Shown: positions 1 through 8,398, counted from the stretch's first letter. The stretch: DNA of 13,314 nt from Paenarthrobacter nitroguajacolicus JCM 14115 (GCA_001313365.1 BBFS01000122.1:1-13314); one strand, 5' to 3'. The notes: generated from the letters alone by a model not told the origin. Translations and numbers: made by a program.

Positions 1-485
1 TGGGTGGCGGACCCCCCCGCCCAAGCCGGCCCGCCGCCGTCGGGAACCATCACGTTGACGGGTCGCCTCATCCCATCCGAAGCGCCGCTTCCAAACGTCG
101 ACGCGGTCCAGACCGGGCGTCTGCAGTCTCAACGGCGGAGCTCATCAACAAGTGGGAAGTCTCCAGCTATCAGGGTTTCGTCGCCGCGACATCCGAGGCC
201 TCAGGCGGAGTGACCATTCCCTTTGACGGTGACGTCAAAGCACTTAATATCCCGCCGCAGCCCCCCCCTGCAGAACAAGTCAACTGGCTAAACCTCTTCT
301 ATGCGGTGGAATGGGTTGTCTTTGCCGGGTTCTCGATCTTCATTTGGTGGCGTCTGGTGAAGGACGACTACCGGCGCGACCTCGAAGAAGACGAAGACGA
401 GGATGATGACTTCGACGAAACGGGCCATCCCGAAGCAGCCACAGAACCCACACGCCCAGAGCCAGAACATAAGGTGCAGCAATGA
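1..485 (+). CDS. SURF1 family cytochrome oxidase biogenesis protein, 5' truncated
   Basis: This is the C-terminal part of a SURF1-family protein, an inner-membrane factor that helps assemble cytochrome c oxidase. The gene enters from the left edge in frame 1 (Trp-Val-Ala...), and its start lies outside the window. Visible are a SURF1-like GTITLTGRLIPSEAP stretch (bases 46-90), an outside-facing middle, one membrane segment (EWVVFAGFSIFIWWRLV, about bases 307-357) and an acidic cytoplasmic tail rich in Asp and Glu (about bases 379-414). The frame moves by -1 near bases 127-129, since the part before is in frame 1 and the part after in frame 3. The C7 (12-18) and C8 (261-268) runs each seem to add a proline codon. 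The stop overlaps the next ATG by four bases (ATGA), implying translational coupling. The family call is confident; the break is probably sequence error. Confidence 0.82.
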   Translation, partial: GGGPPRPSRPAAVGNHHVDGSPHPIRSAASKRRRGPDRASAVSTAELINKWEVSSYQGFVAATSEASGGVTIPFDGDVKALNIPPQPPPAEQVNWLNLFYAVEWVVFAGFSIFIWWRLVKDDYRRDLEEDEDEDDDFDETGHPEAATEPTRPEPEHKVQQ

Positions 486-982
486 TTGAGCCAAAACCGG
501 CTATCCAGCCCGAACATTCCGGACCCAAGCCCAAGAAGCGGCGCTTCGGCGGCACGGAAGCGCAGATCCGTTCGGCGTTGAAGTTCTACAAAGTCATGGC
601 ATACCTGACAGGTGCCATGCTGCTCCTGCTATGCGCCGAGTTGATTGCCCGCTACGGATTTGGTGTCTCGCTCTTCGCGGGCGGCACGAATGCGGTTACG
701 GGCCAACCCTTTGGCTTTGGCTTTGCTGAATCCGAACCCAAGGGCGTCATCGGTGGCTTCAACATCTCCACCTCCGTGCTGATCGTGCACGGTTGGATGT
801 ACGTGGTGTATCTGGTTTCAAACTTCCGCCTGTGGTCGCTCATGCGCTGGCCTTTCTCCAAAATGGTCCTTCTGGCGCTGGGCGGAGTCATCCCGCTGCT
901 GTCCTTCATCGTGGAGAAGAAATTCCACGCGCAGGTGGAAGCGGAACTCGCAGCCAACCCGCAGGCGTCCAAGCGCTACTAG
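482..982 (+). CDS. DUF3817 family integral membrane protein
   Basis: A 166-residue protein of the DUF3817 family, a small actinobacterial membrane protein group without an established function. It has a basic, Lys/Arg/Pro-rich N-terminus (residues 1-30), then three likely membrane helices at about residues 39-59, 96-116 and 128-145, with the typical VHGWMYVVYL motif in the second. The C-terminus is charged and probably cytoplasmic. The ATG overlaps the SURF1 stop (ATGA), and AAGG lies 7-10 bases upstream as a weak ribosome binding site, so the two are probably one operon. The length is normal and the frame is intact, which is unusual in this window. Neighbouring SURF1 suggests a loose link to respiratory membrane assembly, but that is only context. 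guaA follows after about 110 bases. Confidence 0.88.
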   Translation: MIEPKPAIQPEHSGPKPKKRRFGGTEAQIRSALKFYKVMAYLTGAMLLLLCAELIARYGFGVSLFAGGTNAVTGQPFGFGFAESEPKGVIGGFNISTSVLIVHGWMYVVYLVSNFRLWSLMRWPFSKMVLLALGGVIPLLSFIVEKKFHAQVEAELAANPQASKRY

Positions 983-1079
983 GACTTCACGGCGTCCCGG
1001 TGTGAGATGCCTAACGGCAGGCCCTGTTTTGGGCCTTGGCCGCCCTTGTCAACGTGCACCGGGGGGCGGCCCGGCAAAG

Positions 1080-1085
1080 TAGTCT
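1080..1085 (+). promoter_or_regulatory. Candidate -10 box for leaderless guaA transcript
   Basis: TAGTCT fits the actinobacterial TANNNT -10 pattern and ends six bases before the GTG at 1092, so the expected transcription start falls on the start codon itself. There is no Shine-Dalgarno sequence before this GTG, which agrees with a leaderless mRNA. No -35 box is found at normal spacing. Confidence 0.5.
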
Positions 1086-1091
1086 TGTCTG

Positions 1092-2691
1092 GTGACTACT
1101 CCCACCGCACCCCCCCAAACTTCCCAGAAGCCGGTGCTGGTTGTTGACTACGGTGCCCAGTACGCGCAGCTGATTGCCCGCCGCGTCCGCGAAGCGAATG
1201 TGTATTCGGAAATCGTTCCGCATACCTTCACCACCGAGCAGCTTCTGGCCAAGAACCCGGCAGCCATCATTCTCTCCGGAGGGCCTTCCAGCGTCTACGC
1301 CGAGGGCGCCCCGTTCGTGGGTGCTGACCTCTTCGAGGCCGGCGTTCCCGTTTTCGGTATCTGCTACGGCTTCCAGGCCATGGCGAATGCCTGGGTGGCA
1401 AGGTGGCCCAGACCGGTTTGCGGGAGTACGGTGCCACCGAAGCACTCCTGGTGGGTGACGCACGCTCCATCCTCGACGGAGTCCCGGCGTCCCAGAACAC
1501 GTGGATGAGCCACGGCGATTCCGTTCACGAAGCCCCCCCGAAGGCTTCGAGGTGCTGGCAACTACGGCCGGAGCCCCCCCAGTGGCTGCCTTCGCCAACG
1601 ATGAGAAGCGCCTTTACGGTGTGCAGTGGCACCCGGAAGTGAAGCACTCCGTCCTTGGACAGCACGTCCTGGAGAACTTCCTGTTCAAGGGCGCGGGCCT
1701 GAGCCCCCCCAACTGGACCACGGGCAACATCCTCGAAGAGCAGGTGGACCGTATCCGCCAGCAGATCGGCGACTCGAAGGTCATCTGTGGCCTCTCCGGT
1801 GGTGTCGACTCTGCAGTGGCTGCCGCTCTCGTCCAGCGCGCTGTCGGCGACCAGTTGACCTGTGTGTTCGTTGACCACGGCCTGCTGCGTGAAGGCGAAG
1901 CAGAGCAGGTTGAACGCGACTTCGTGGCCGCGACGGGTGTCAACCTGTACGTTGCCAACGAGCAGGAGCGCTTCCAGTCGGCATTGGCCGGTGTCAGTGA
2001 TCCCGAGACCAAGCGCAAGATCATTGGCCGGGAGTTCATTCGGGCCTTCGAGGAAGCGGAACGGGCCATCATTGCCCAGCCGCTGCCGAGGGTGAAAAGA
2101 TCAAGTTCCTTGTCCAAGGCACGCTGTACCCGGACGTCGTCGAATCCGGCGGTGGCGAGGGTGCTGCCAACATCAAGAGCCACCACAACGTTGGTGGGCT
2201 TCCGGAGGACCTGCAGTTTGAACTGGTCGAGCCACTGCGGGCCCTGTTCAAGGACGAAGTCCGTGCCGTTGGCGCCCAGCTCGGCCTCCCGCAGGAAATC
2301 GTCGGCCGCCAGCCGTTCCCCCCCGGTCCCGGCCTGGGAATCCGCATTGTGGGCGAAGTGACAAGGAACGCCTGGACCTTCTGCGCAAGGCTGATGCCAT
2401 CGCCCGCGCCGAGCTGACAGCTGCCGGCCTCGACAATGACGTATGGCAGATGCCGGTGGTCCTCCTGGCCGATGTCCGCAGCGTTGGAGTTCAGGCGACG
2501 GCCGGACCTATGGCCACCCGATCGTGCTGCGTCCGGTGTCTTCCGAAGACGCCATGACGGCAGACTGGTCGCGCTTGCCGTATGACCTGCTCGCACGTAT
2601 CTCCAACAGGATCACCAACGAGGTGGACGGCGTTAACCGCGTGGTACTGGATGTCACCAGCAAGCCACCGGGAACCATCGAGTGGGAATAG
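1092..2691 (+). CDS. guaA: GMP synthase (glutamine-hydrolysing), broken by apparent frameshifts
   Basis: GuaA converts XMP, ATP and glutamine to GMP in the cytoplasm, the last step of de novo GMP synthesis. The N-terminal class I glutamine amidotransferase domain is visible: [12 protein letters not shown], then GICYG with the catalytic Cys at about residue 91, and VQWHPE with the catalytic His. The ATP-pyrophosphatase domain follows with its P-loop GLSGGVDSA (about base 1790), then [16 protein letters not shown] and [12 protein letters not shown]-terminal motifs. The reading frame changes five times: -1 near 1390, +2 at the C7 run 1533-1539, -1 near 2079, -1 near 2362 and -1 near 2494. C7 runs at 1110, 1574, 1704 and 2318 seem to add one Pro each in frame. 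All family motifs survive across the breaks and the gene is normally essential, so I read these as sequence errors. A hairpin terminator follows. Confidence 0.93.
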
Positions 2692-2698
2692 CATTCTG

Positions 2699-2730
2699 AG
2701 TGGCCGGCTTCCTTTGGGAGGCCGGCCACT
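2699..2730 (+). terminator. Strong hairpin downstream of guaA
   Basis: Ten bases (AGTGGCCGGC, 2699-2708) pair perfectly with GCCGGCCACT (2721-2730), and the stem can extend inward by four pairs around a TTTG loop. It begins eight bases after the guaA stop. There is no U-tract, which is common for actinobacterial terminators. It separates guaA from the large helicase gene. Confidence 0.75.
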
Positions 2731-2857
2731 GTGCTTCAACCGGGCAACGTCATCCGGGGGTACGTCTTTGCCCCCCAGGAAATGCTTCCAACTGTGAAAT
2801 GACGGCGAATTTCACGTTGGAACAGCGTTGCGGAGCGGGCTGACCGAGGATTCCCGC

Positions 2858-2863
2858 TACCCT
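2858..2863 (+). promoter_or_regulatory. Candidate -10 box before the helicase-nuclease gene
   Basis: TACCCT (TANNNT) ends seven bases before the ATG at 2871, which has no clear ribosome binding site. This fits a leaderless transcript and supports choosing 2871 as the start. No convincing -35 box is seen at 16-18 bases. Confidence 0.35.
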
Positions 2864-2870
2864 CGAACGT

Positions 2871-5800
2871 ATGCCGGTATGGTCCAAGGCGTCTAAAGCT
2901 AGTACAGAAAAGAAGGCAGAAGTCGTGTCAGTAGGTCAAGGCCAGGAAGAGGGCTCCGAAGAGCTCCGCAAATGGCTGTCTGGTCTCAAACCCGTCACCG
3001 GGGCAGATACGATGCTGCGCTTCGTCAAGACACCCGAAGGCGCGATCGATCTCAGCAATGCCCACCCTTCCGGCTGGCTCAGTTGCTCGCCGGTCGCAGA
3101 ACACGGCTGTCCACTCTCATCAGGGACCGCCAACAGTACTTGGTGGCGGCCAGGGCGGCCCGCAACATCCGGTCCAAGATCTTCGAGCTCAGCAACGACC
3201 GCGGCATCGAGGCCGGGTACTTGTCCGCCGGGACCGTGGTGTGGACCTCGGCCGTTGGTGGTAAGCCGCAGCGCGTCTCCGCGCCTGTGATGCTCACGTC
3301 CATCGTCCTTACAGTCAGGCCGGGCGAAGACGACTTCGAACTTCAGCTCACCGAACAAGCACGCATGAACCCGCGCTGGTGCGTCACCTGAAGACAGTCC
3401 ACGGCATCGTTTTCGACGTCAACGCTGTAGCACGCATGGCTTACAACACGGCCCGGCTGGATCCCCCAGCCGGTTCTGGACCGGTTGTCCACGCTCATTA
3501 AGCCTATCCATGGTGCAGAGGTGGAGTTCAACCTGCTGGTCACTACCCTGGCTGACCTTTCGGGCAACCTGGATGATCCCTGGATCAACATGAACAACCC
3601 CACGGTTGCGGCCCTCTCGACCGCAGCCAATGGCGGCGACATTGAGCCGGAGCCCATTAAAGCGGGCAGGTTCCCCCAGCTTGGATCTTCGGGACCCGGC
3701 CGACGAACTTCTCTTGCTCGACGCCGATACGGACCAGCAGTACGTGGTGGACGCCGTTCGCGCGGGAGACTCCCTGGTTGTCTCCACTCCTCCTGGAAGT
3801 GGGCAGACGCAGACGGCAATCAACGCCATCGGTGCCTTGGTCAGCGAAGGCAAGTCCGTGTTGGTGGTAGGAGACAGGCAAGCCAGCCTCGCGGGTCTTT
3901 CCGCACACCTTGAATCGTTGGGCCTCGAATCGGTGCTCTTCAGGCCTGGTAACGGGACCACGCCGCAGCAACTAAAGGGTCAGCTGGTCAGGGCCATCAT
4001 GCGCAATGAGAAAGCGCTTGAACCACAGCTTGGCAACCTTCACCAGACACTGACAGGCCACCGTCATGCCCTGATGGATCATGTTGCCTCGCTGCACAAC
4101 GTCCGTGAGCGCTGGGGGGGTGCTCGCCCTATCAAGCGATGCAATCACTCGCCGAGCTGACGTCCATCCATCCGGCACCCTCCACTACTGTGCGCTTGAA
4201 GCGAAGCGTCCTGGACAATATCAAGGACCGTGAAGAGCTCGCGGGGCGCCTTCGTCGCGCTGCCGAACTTGGTAGCTTCAGCCGGGCCTCCACTTCCAGC
4301 CCTTGGTATGGCGCCCGTTTGGTCACCCGTAAGGAGACCGAGGAAGCCCAGCAGCTCGCACGCTTGGCCGAGGAGAAGCTCCCCCCCGTCCTGCGGGATC
4401 GCATGAAGCAGGTTTCCGATCACGCTGAGATTCGCCTGGGCGAAACCTTTACCGAGTGGGGGTGCGCAGCTTGAACTGCTGATCGCTGTCCGCGAGAGCT
4501 TGGATAAGTTCACTCCGGACATCTTCGACCGGCCGGTGCATGACCTCATCTCAGCCACTGCCAGTTCCGCCTGGCGCCGTGAGCGCAATCTTGAGATGCC
4601 TTCCATGCAGCGTTCACGCCTGCGCCGGGTCGCCAAGGAGTACGTACGCCCCCGGTGTCCACATCGCGGACCTCCACAGCTCCCTGGTCCTTGTCCAGGA
4701 GCAGCGTGCCCTGTGGGCAGGCTATGCCACAACCCAGCGACACCCGGCGGTGCCATCCGGCCTTGCCGATCTCGGGGGGGCCCTCTACCGCGAACTCGAC
4801 GCCGAGCTGCGCCGTCTTGGTGATTCGCTCAAGCACACGTCCGACGGCGGTTCGTTGCAGGAGACGCCGTATCTGCAACTGATGGAACGCCTCGAGCGTC
4901 TCGTCGCGGACACGGCCACCTTGGAAACCCTTCCTGAGCGAACACTCCTCATCGAGGAAATGCGGGAGCACGGGCTCGGCGAACTGCTTGCCGACCTTGC
5001 TGCCCGGGAAGTCCCGGCGTCGTCGGTAGCGGCCGAGCTGGACCTTGCCTGGTGGCAGTCCGCTTTGGAAGCCATGATCAGTGGTGATGACTACCTCGCC
5101 ATGTCCGACGGTGATTCGTTGCGGCGCCTGGAAGCTGAATATCGCCTGGCCGACCAAGCACACATTGCCAGTGGCGCCGCCCGCCTTCGTTGGCAGCTGG
5201 CCCAGAAGTGGCGTCAGGGCCTTCTTGAGCACCCGAGGCAGGCGGAGTTGCTCCGTGCCTTGTTGAAGGACGGCCGTGTGACGTTGCCCGCCTTGAGCGC
5301 CCAAGCACCGGATCTTGTGCCTCTGTTGGTTCCTGTGTGGTCCGTCAGCCTTATTTGCTCACGGGCGTTCTCCCGGCCGAGCAAAAGTTCGACGCCGTGG
5401 TGATCATCGACGCCGAATCCACCTCTCTGCAGGCGGTTCTTCCCGCGATCGCCCGAGCACGACAGGTAATTGCCTTCGGTGATGCAAAAATCGCCAATGC
5501 GCGTACTTTCAGCGTGGCCGTGGAACCTCCGGTTGCCGGGGGGGTTGCCAGCCATGAAAACGTAGACAGTGCATTCAAGGCTCTGGCCCGGGTCCTGCCC
5601 ACCTGGCAATTGAACTGGGTCTATCGCGCGGTGGACGAGGACTTGATCCTCCAGCTGAGCAAGAACTACTACGACGGCGGTCTGCGACGCCTGCCGGACG
5701 GCAATTCGGTCACTGGCCTGGATCGATCGATTCACGTGGAGTACATACCCGACGGCACCGGGCTGCCCGGTGCGGACCATGAGGGCGTTGAGTCTGTCAC

Positions 5801-6837
5801 TGCAGAAGTGAACCGCGTGGTGGACCTTGTCTTCGAACACGCCAGGCTCCGGCCCCGTACTTCCTTGGCAGTGGTGACCGCAAGCCTGCGCCATGCTGCC
5901 AGGATCGGCGAGGCCATCAGGCTCCAATTGCCTAACCACACTCTTTTGTCCAGCTTCTTCGGAGCGGGCCCCGAGTCCTTCCGGGTGGTGGACCTTGAGC
6001 GCGCCCAGGGGCTGGTGCGTGACCACGTGATCTTCTCGCTGGGCTATGGCCGCACTCCGCACGGCCGTGCGCTCCATTCCTTCGGCCCGTTGTCCACCGA
6101 AGGCGGGCGAAACCGTTTTGCCTGGCAATGACGCGCGCTCGACGCTCCATGCACGTCCTGACGTGCTTCCGGCCTGAGGATCTCGACCTTGATCGCCTGG
6201 CCCATGGTGCAGTGGATTTCTATGAACTGCTGGACCGGGAACTCTCCGGTAACAGCAACCTTGGAACACCTGCCTCCCGCGCTGTAGCCAGTGAGCAGGC
6301 GCTGGGTGAGGATCCGTTGGTGGCCGATCTTGGCGAACGCTGCGTGCACGTGGAGCCCGGGTCTGGCATCTTTACGATGGTGTGCTGGATATCGCGGCGG
6401 CCGCGGACCCGGTCCACACCATTGGCCGCGAGGGTGCGGAAATCCCCACCCCTGTCGCCATCGAATCGGATGGCACTGAACGGTACCGGCGGATGAGCGT
6501 CCGTGAACGGAGCCGGTTGCGGCCGCAGTTGCTTGAGCGTATGGGCTGGCGCTACATGTCGCTTTGGACGATCGAAGTGTTCACGGATCCGTCCTCCTGC
6601 GCTGACCGGATTGGTTCGTACCTGGGGGGGCTTGAGAACCACATCGCCCAGTCCGCTTCTGCCCACCATGGCTTCCTGCATTCGGATGGTGAACAATTGA
6701 ATCCGGGCAATGAAGACCAGAGGGTGGACCAGGCTCCGCCGTCCATGCAGACGGCGAAGCTCAGGCCGTTGCCCGTGAAGAACATGGCGTCGCCGCGACC
6801 AAAGGCTACGCGGAGAATGGGAAAGAAGCACCACTGA
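2871..6837 (+). CDS. DUF4011-type SF1 helicase-like protein with C-terminal Vsr/MTES-like nuclease domain, broken by apparent frameshifts
   Basis: One gene of about 1,320 codons, recovered by following homologous text through ten frame changes (near 3074, 3373, 3463, 3673, 4114, 4458, 4649, 5350, 6121 and 6340). The N-terminal third resembles DUF4011 (for example the MNPALVRHLKTVHGI-like stretch near 3364-3405). A split SF1 helicase core follows: motif I PPGSGQTQT (3790-3815), Walker B-like IIDAES (5403-5420), GDAK (motif III), WVYRA (motif IV), AQGLVRDHVIFSLGYG (motif V) and TRARRS (motif VI, about 6128-6145). A long, largely helical insert lies between motifs I and II. The C-terminus (about 6320-6620) looks like the Vsr-like REase fold: LDIAA, AIESDG, then MGWRYMSLWTIEVF. 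The canonical Walker A Lys is Gln here and other motifs are altered. Substrate and role are unknown; DNA or RNA binding is expected. Its stop overlaps the next gene. Confidence 0.82.
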
Positions 6838-7067
6838 TGGATCAGGAACCAGGCACAGAAGACCGCGCCGCGCAGGACTCCGGCGAGCCGGTCAACGATG
6901 CCACTGAAGAGGCCGCGGATGCCAAGGCCACGGCAGCTAAGACAGCCTCCAACGGAATTCTTCCTACGAAGGCTGCAGAGGATGATCCCCGGCGATGGGG
7001 CGACGAGTCCGGCTACGACCATGAGCAGTGGCTGAAGGAACAGAAGCCCCCCCCGCATTGGGGCTGA
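6837..7067 (+). CDS. Small acidic conserved hypothetical protein
   Basis: A 76-residue acidic, low-complexity protein that I cannot assign to a named family. The first half is rich in Ala, Glu, Asp and Thr and is probably disordered. The C-terminal third (DPRRWGDESGYDHEQWLKEQ, then Lys-Pro...His-Trp-Gly) is aromatic and looks conserved and functional, perhaps as a short peptide that docks on a partner. Its ATG shares one base with the TGA of the helicase gene (TGATG), so translation is very probably coupled and the two products may act together. The C8 run at 7047-7054 gives three prolines where two may be the true number. The frame is intact. No membrane segment or metal motif is seen. Confidence 0.72.
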   Translation: MDQEPGTEDRAAQDSGEPVNDATEEAADAKATAAKTASNGILPTKAAEDDPRRWGDESGYDHEQWLKEQKPPPHWG

Positions 7068-7093
7068 GCTCCATCCGGCAGCAGACCGGCGCA

Positions 7094-7905
7094 CTATGGG
7101 CTGACTAAAACAAAGAAGAGCTTGCCTTGCGTTGATGCGCCGGCAAGCTTTTCTGCTTGTTGGGGGGGATCGGCCGCGACCACTACCAAGCCGTCGGTAT
7201 CACTTGTCCCCCAGCCATTCGCCGGGCTTGCCGCCTTGGCTGATGTCCAGAGAACGGGCACCGGGCCCGCAAGAACCTGGCTTTGCCGGGCCTCGTCATA
7301 GGAGCCCGCCGCGGTAAGGACCACTGTAACCAGCTGGCCGGGGGGGGAGAGAAGCTGGATGGATGAGGGATCAGCCATCCTGAGGGGGGGGACCGCTGCC
7401 GAGCCCACGGGTGCGCCCGTCAGGAGTCCCGGGCCCAGCAGGCTGGCCTCCGTAGGTATCTGCCCCCTGCGGAGGGGGGGGAAGCAAGCTGACGGCCAAC
7501 AAGGGTGCCGACACTATGCACCGATCCGGTAATCGCGAGATCGGACGGCACTCCAACGCTGGTGAAATCAGATTCTGTGAGGCTGCTACCTGTCGGCAGG
7601 TCGCGGGCTGCTACCACGATGCTCACGCGCTGCTCAGACGCAGGAGTAAGTTGCTGGACGGCGATGCCGGCAGCCACGCACAGCAGGAGCGCAACGGCCA
7701 AGCGGCGGTTGCGTGAAATCCATGATCCAAATCCGCCCCGCTGACCGACATGACCTCTTGGACGGCGGCTGAACCGTGAGGTGTCTCCGGCTCGGGAACG
7801 GGATGGTCGGGAAGGAGAGCGGTTCAGCGGCGGCCAGTCACCGGCGGCTGCTGCTGCTGAACGCTCGGCGCGGGCGATGAGGGCTCTGCGGGAGGAAGAT
7901 GACAT
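7094..7905 (-). CDS. SAF domain membrane-anchored protein (CpaB/FlgA-like), one frameshift
   Basis: About 269 residues. The N-terminus is Ser/Arg/Ala-rich and basic (residues 1-65), followed by one membrane helix (RLAVALLLCVAAGIAV, about 68-84). After this comes an extracellular SAF-type domain beginning VSIVVAARDLPTGSSLTESD, the pattern seen in CpaB/RcpC pilus proteins and FlgA. Later parts read LRMADPSSIQLLSPGQLVTVVL and TDGLVVVAADPQQAEKLAG, ending FFVLVSP. The frame moves by +2 at the G8 run 7474-7481; upstream and downstream parts join sensibly there. Further G7/G8 runs (7162, 7340, 7384) appear to add single prolines in frame. The start at 7905 has a TANNNT box six bases upstream. No pilus genes lie nearby, so a pilus role is not supported; a cell-surface role is inferred. 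Confidence 0.78.
7116..7152. terminator. Bidirectional hairpin terminator between convergent genes
   Basis: AGCTTGCC (7119-7126) pairs with GGCAAGCT (7142-7149), and flanking A and T bases extend the stem to about 11 pairs with one G-T wobble. Inner GCG and CGC (7129-7131 and 7138-7140) can add pairs. On the plus strand it ends in TTTTC; on the minus strand the following bases are also U-rich. It serves the helicase operon and lies inside the last codons of the SAF gene. Confidence 0.65.
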
Positions 7906-7911
7906 CCCGCC

Positions 7912-7917
7912 ACGTTA
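7912..7917 (-). promoter_or_regulatory. Candidate -10 box for the SAF gene
   Basis: On the minus strand TAACGT is followed by six bases (GGCGGG) and then ATG at 7905. This fits a leaderless promoter. TTTGCG 16 bases further upstream is a weak -35 candidate, which would overlap the terminator hairpin of the preceding gene. Confidence 0.45.
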
Positions 7918-7924
7918 GCCAGTC

Positions 7925-7953
7925 GCACCGGGCCGCAAACAGCGGTCCGGTGC
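7925..7953 (-). terminator. Strong hairpin downstream of the FmdB-type gene
   Basis: GCACCGG (7925-7931) pairs with CCGGTGC (7947-7953), continuing through one G-T pair into CCGC/GCGG around an AAACA loop, giving about 12 pairs. It lies between the FmdB-type stop and the SAF promoter, with no U-tract. Function as terminator is inferred from position and stability. Confidence 0.65.
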
Positions 7954-7970
7954 CTTATGTGGAAAACCTT

Positions 7971-8244
7971 TTAGCTGGCTGCGGCTGCAGTTGCGGGTGC
8001 TGCTGCAGGGGCCGCCGGGGGGGACGACGGTGAAGCTGGTGCGGCCGAAACCGTGCTGCCCTTGGCATCGCGGGAATCAGTCCGGTAGAACCCGGAGCCC
8101 TTGAAAACGACGCCAACGCTGTTGAACTTCTTGCGAAGCGCGCCCTTGCATCCGGGGGCACTCCGTCAAGGAGCTGTCAGAAAAGGACTGGACGATGTCA
8201 AAGGCATGGTCACAGTCTTTGCAGGCGTATGCGTATGTGGGCAC
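7971..8244 (-). CDS. FmdB family zinc ribbon protein, one frameshift
   Basis: About 90 residues of the FmdB/putative regulatory protein family. It starts at GTG 8244 (MPTYAYACKDCDHAFD, the hallmark N-terminus) and has two Cys pairs, ACKDC and ECPGC, which should bind one zinc ion. The middle reads LRKKFNSVGVVFKGSGFYRTD, typical of the family. The tail is a low-complexity run of Ala, Pro and Ser. The frame changes by +1 in the G5 run 8154-8158, directly at the second Cys pair; a run of four restores Cys-Pro-Gly-Cys. The G7 run at 8017-8023 adds one Pro in frame. A strong ribosome binding site (AAGGAGG) decides the start. The family's exact function is not known; a nucleic-acid or protein-binding role is usually assumed. 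Confidence 0.85.
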
Positions 8245-8250
8245 TGAGTT

Positions 8251-8257
8251 CCTCCTT
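8251..8257 (-). promoter_or_regulatory. Strong ribosome binding site of the FmdB-type gene
   Basis: On the minus strand AAGGAGG lies six bases before GTG 8244. It is the clearest Shine-Dalgarno sequence in the window and fixes a GTG start. Confidence 0.8.
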
Positions 8258-8331
8258 CAGGACAAAGTTCAGGTCCTGTGCAACACCGGCGGAGAATGTC
8301 CGCCTTAGCAGTCGCAGGGCCTGAGTGCCAA

Positions 8332-8337
8332 TTCTAT
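8332..8337 (-). promoter_or_regulatory. Candidate -10 box for the FmdB-type gene
   Basis: TAGAAT on the minus strand is close to TATAAT. A GGTACA sequence 17 bases upstream is a poor -35 match. This would give a leader of about 80 bases carrying a small hairpin (GGCGGA/TCCGCC, 8288-8304). Confidence 0.35.
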
Positions 8338-8344
8338 CATTGGT

Positions 8345-8395
8345 CCCTGTCTGGTGTACCAGCGGATGTGCCGGACCTCACTTGCCGGGACAGGG
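8345..8395. other. Nested inverted repeats downstream of the cyclo-ligase gene
   Basis: CCCTGTC (8345-8351) can pair with GACAGGG (8389-8395), enclosing TGGT/ACCA and CCGG/CCGG mini-stems, so the segment could fold as a small multi-branched structure. It begins four bases beyond the cyclo-ligase stop on the minus strand, so a terminator is the simplest reading. No other feature is seen in the gap 8245-8398. Confidence 0.35.
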
Positions 8396-8398
8396 CTG

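Noticed and set aside
1019..1036. Hairpin AGGCCC/GGGCCT as a terminator after the DUF3817 gene
   Set aside because: Only six pairs and no U-tract; too weak to annotate.
1614..2186. Minus-strand open frame inside guaA
   Set aside because: It lies opposite well-conserved guaA sequence and shows no family similarity.
1390..2495. guaA as a decayed pseudogene or as programmed frameshifting
   Set aside because: All catalytic motifs are intact and no slippery-site plus structure pattern repeats at the breaks; error in G/C runs explains them better.
5214..6269. Long open frame (351 codons) on the minus strand
   Set aside because: It is antisense to the helicase gene, has low-complexity composition and no recognisable motif; GC-rich DNA gives such shadows.
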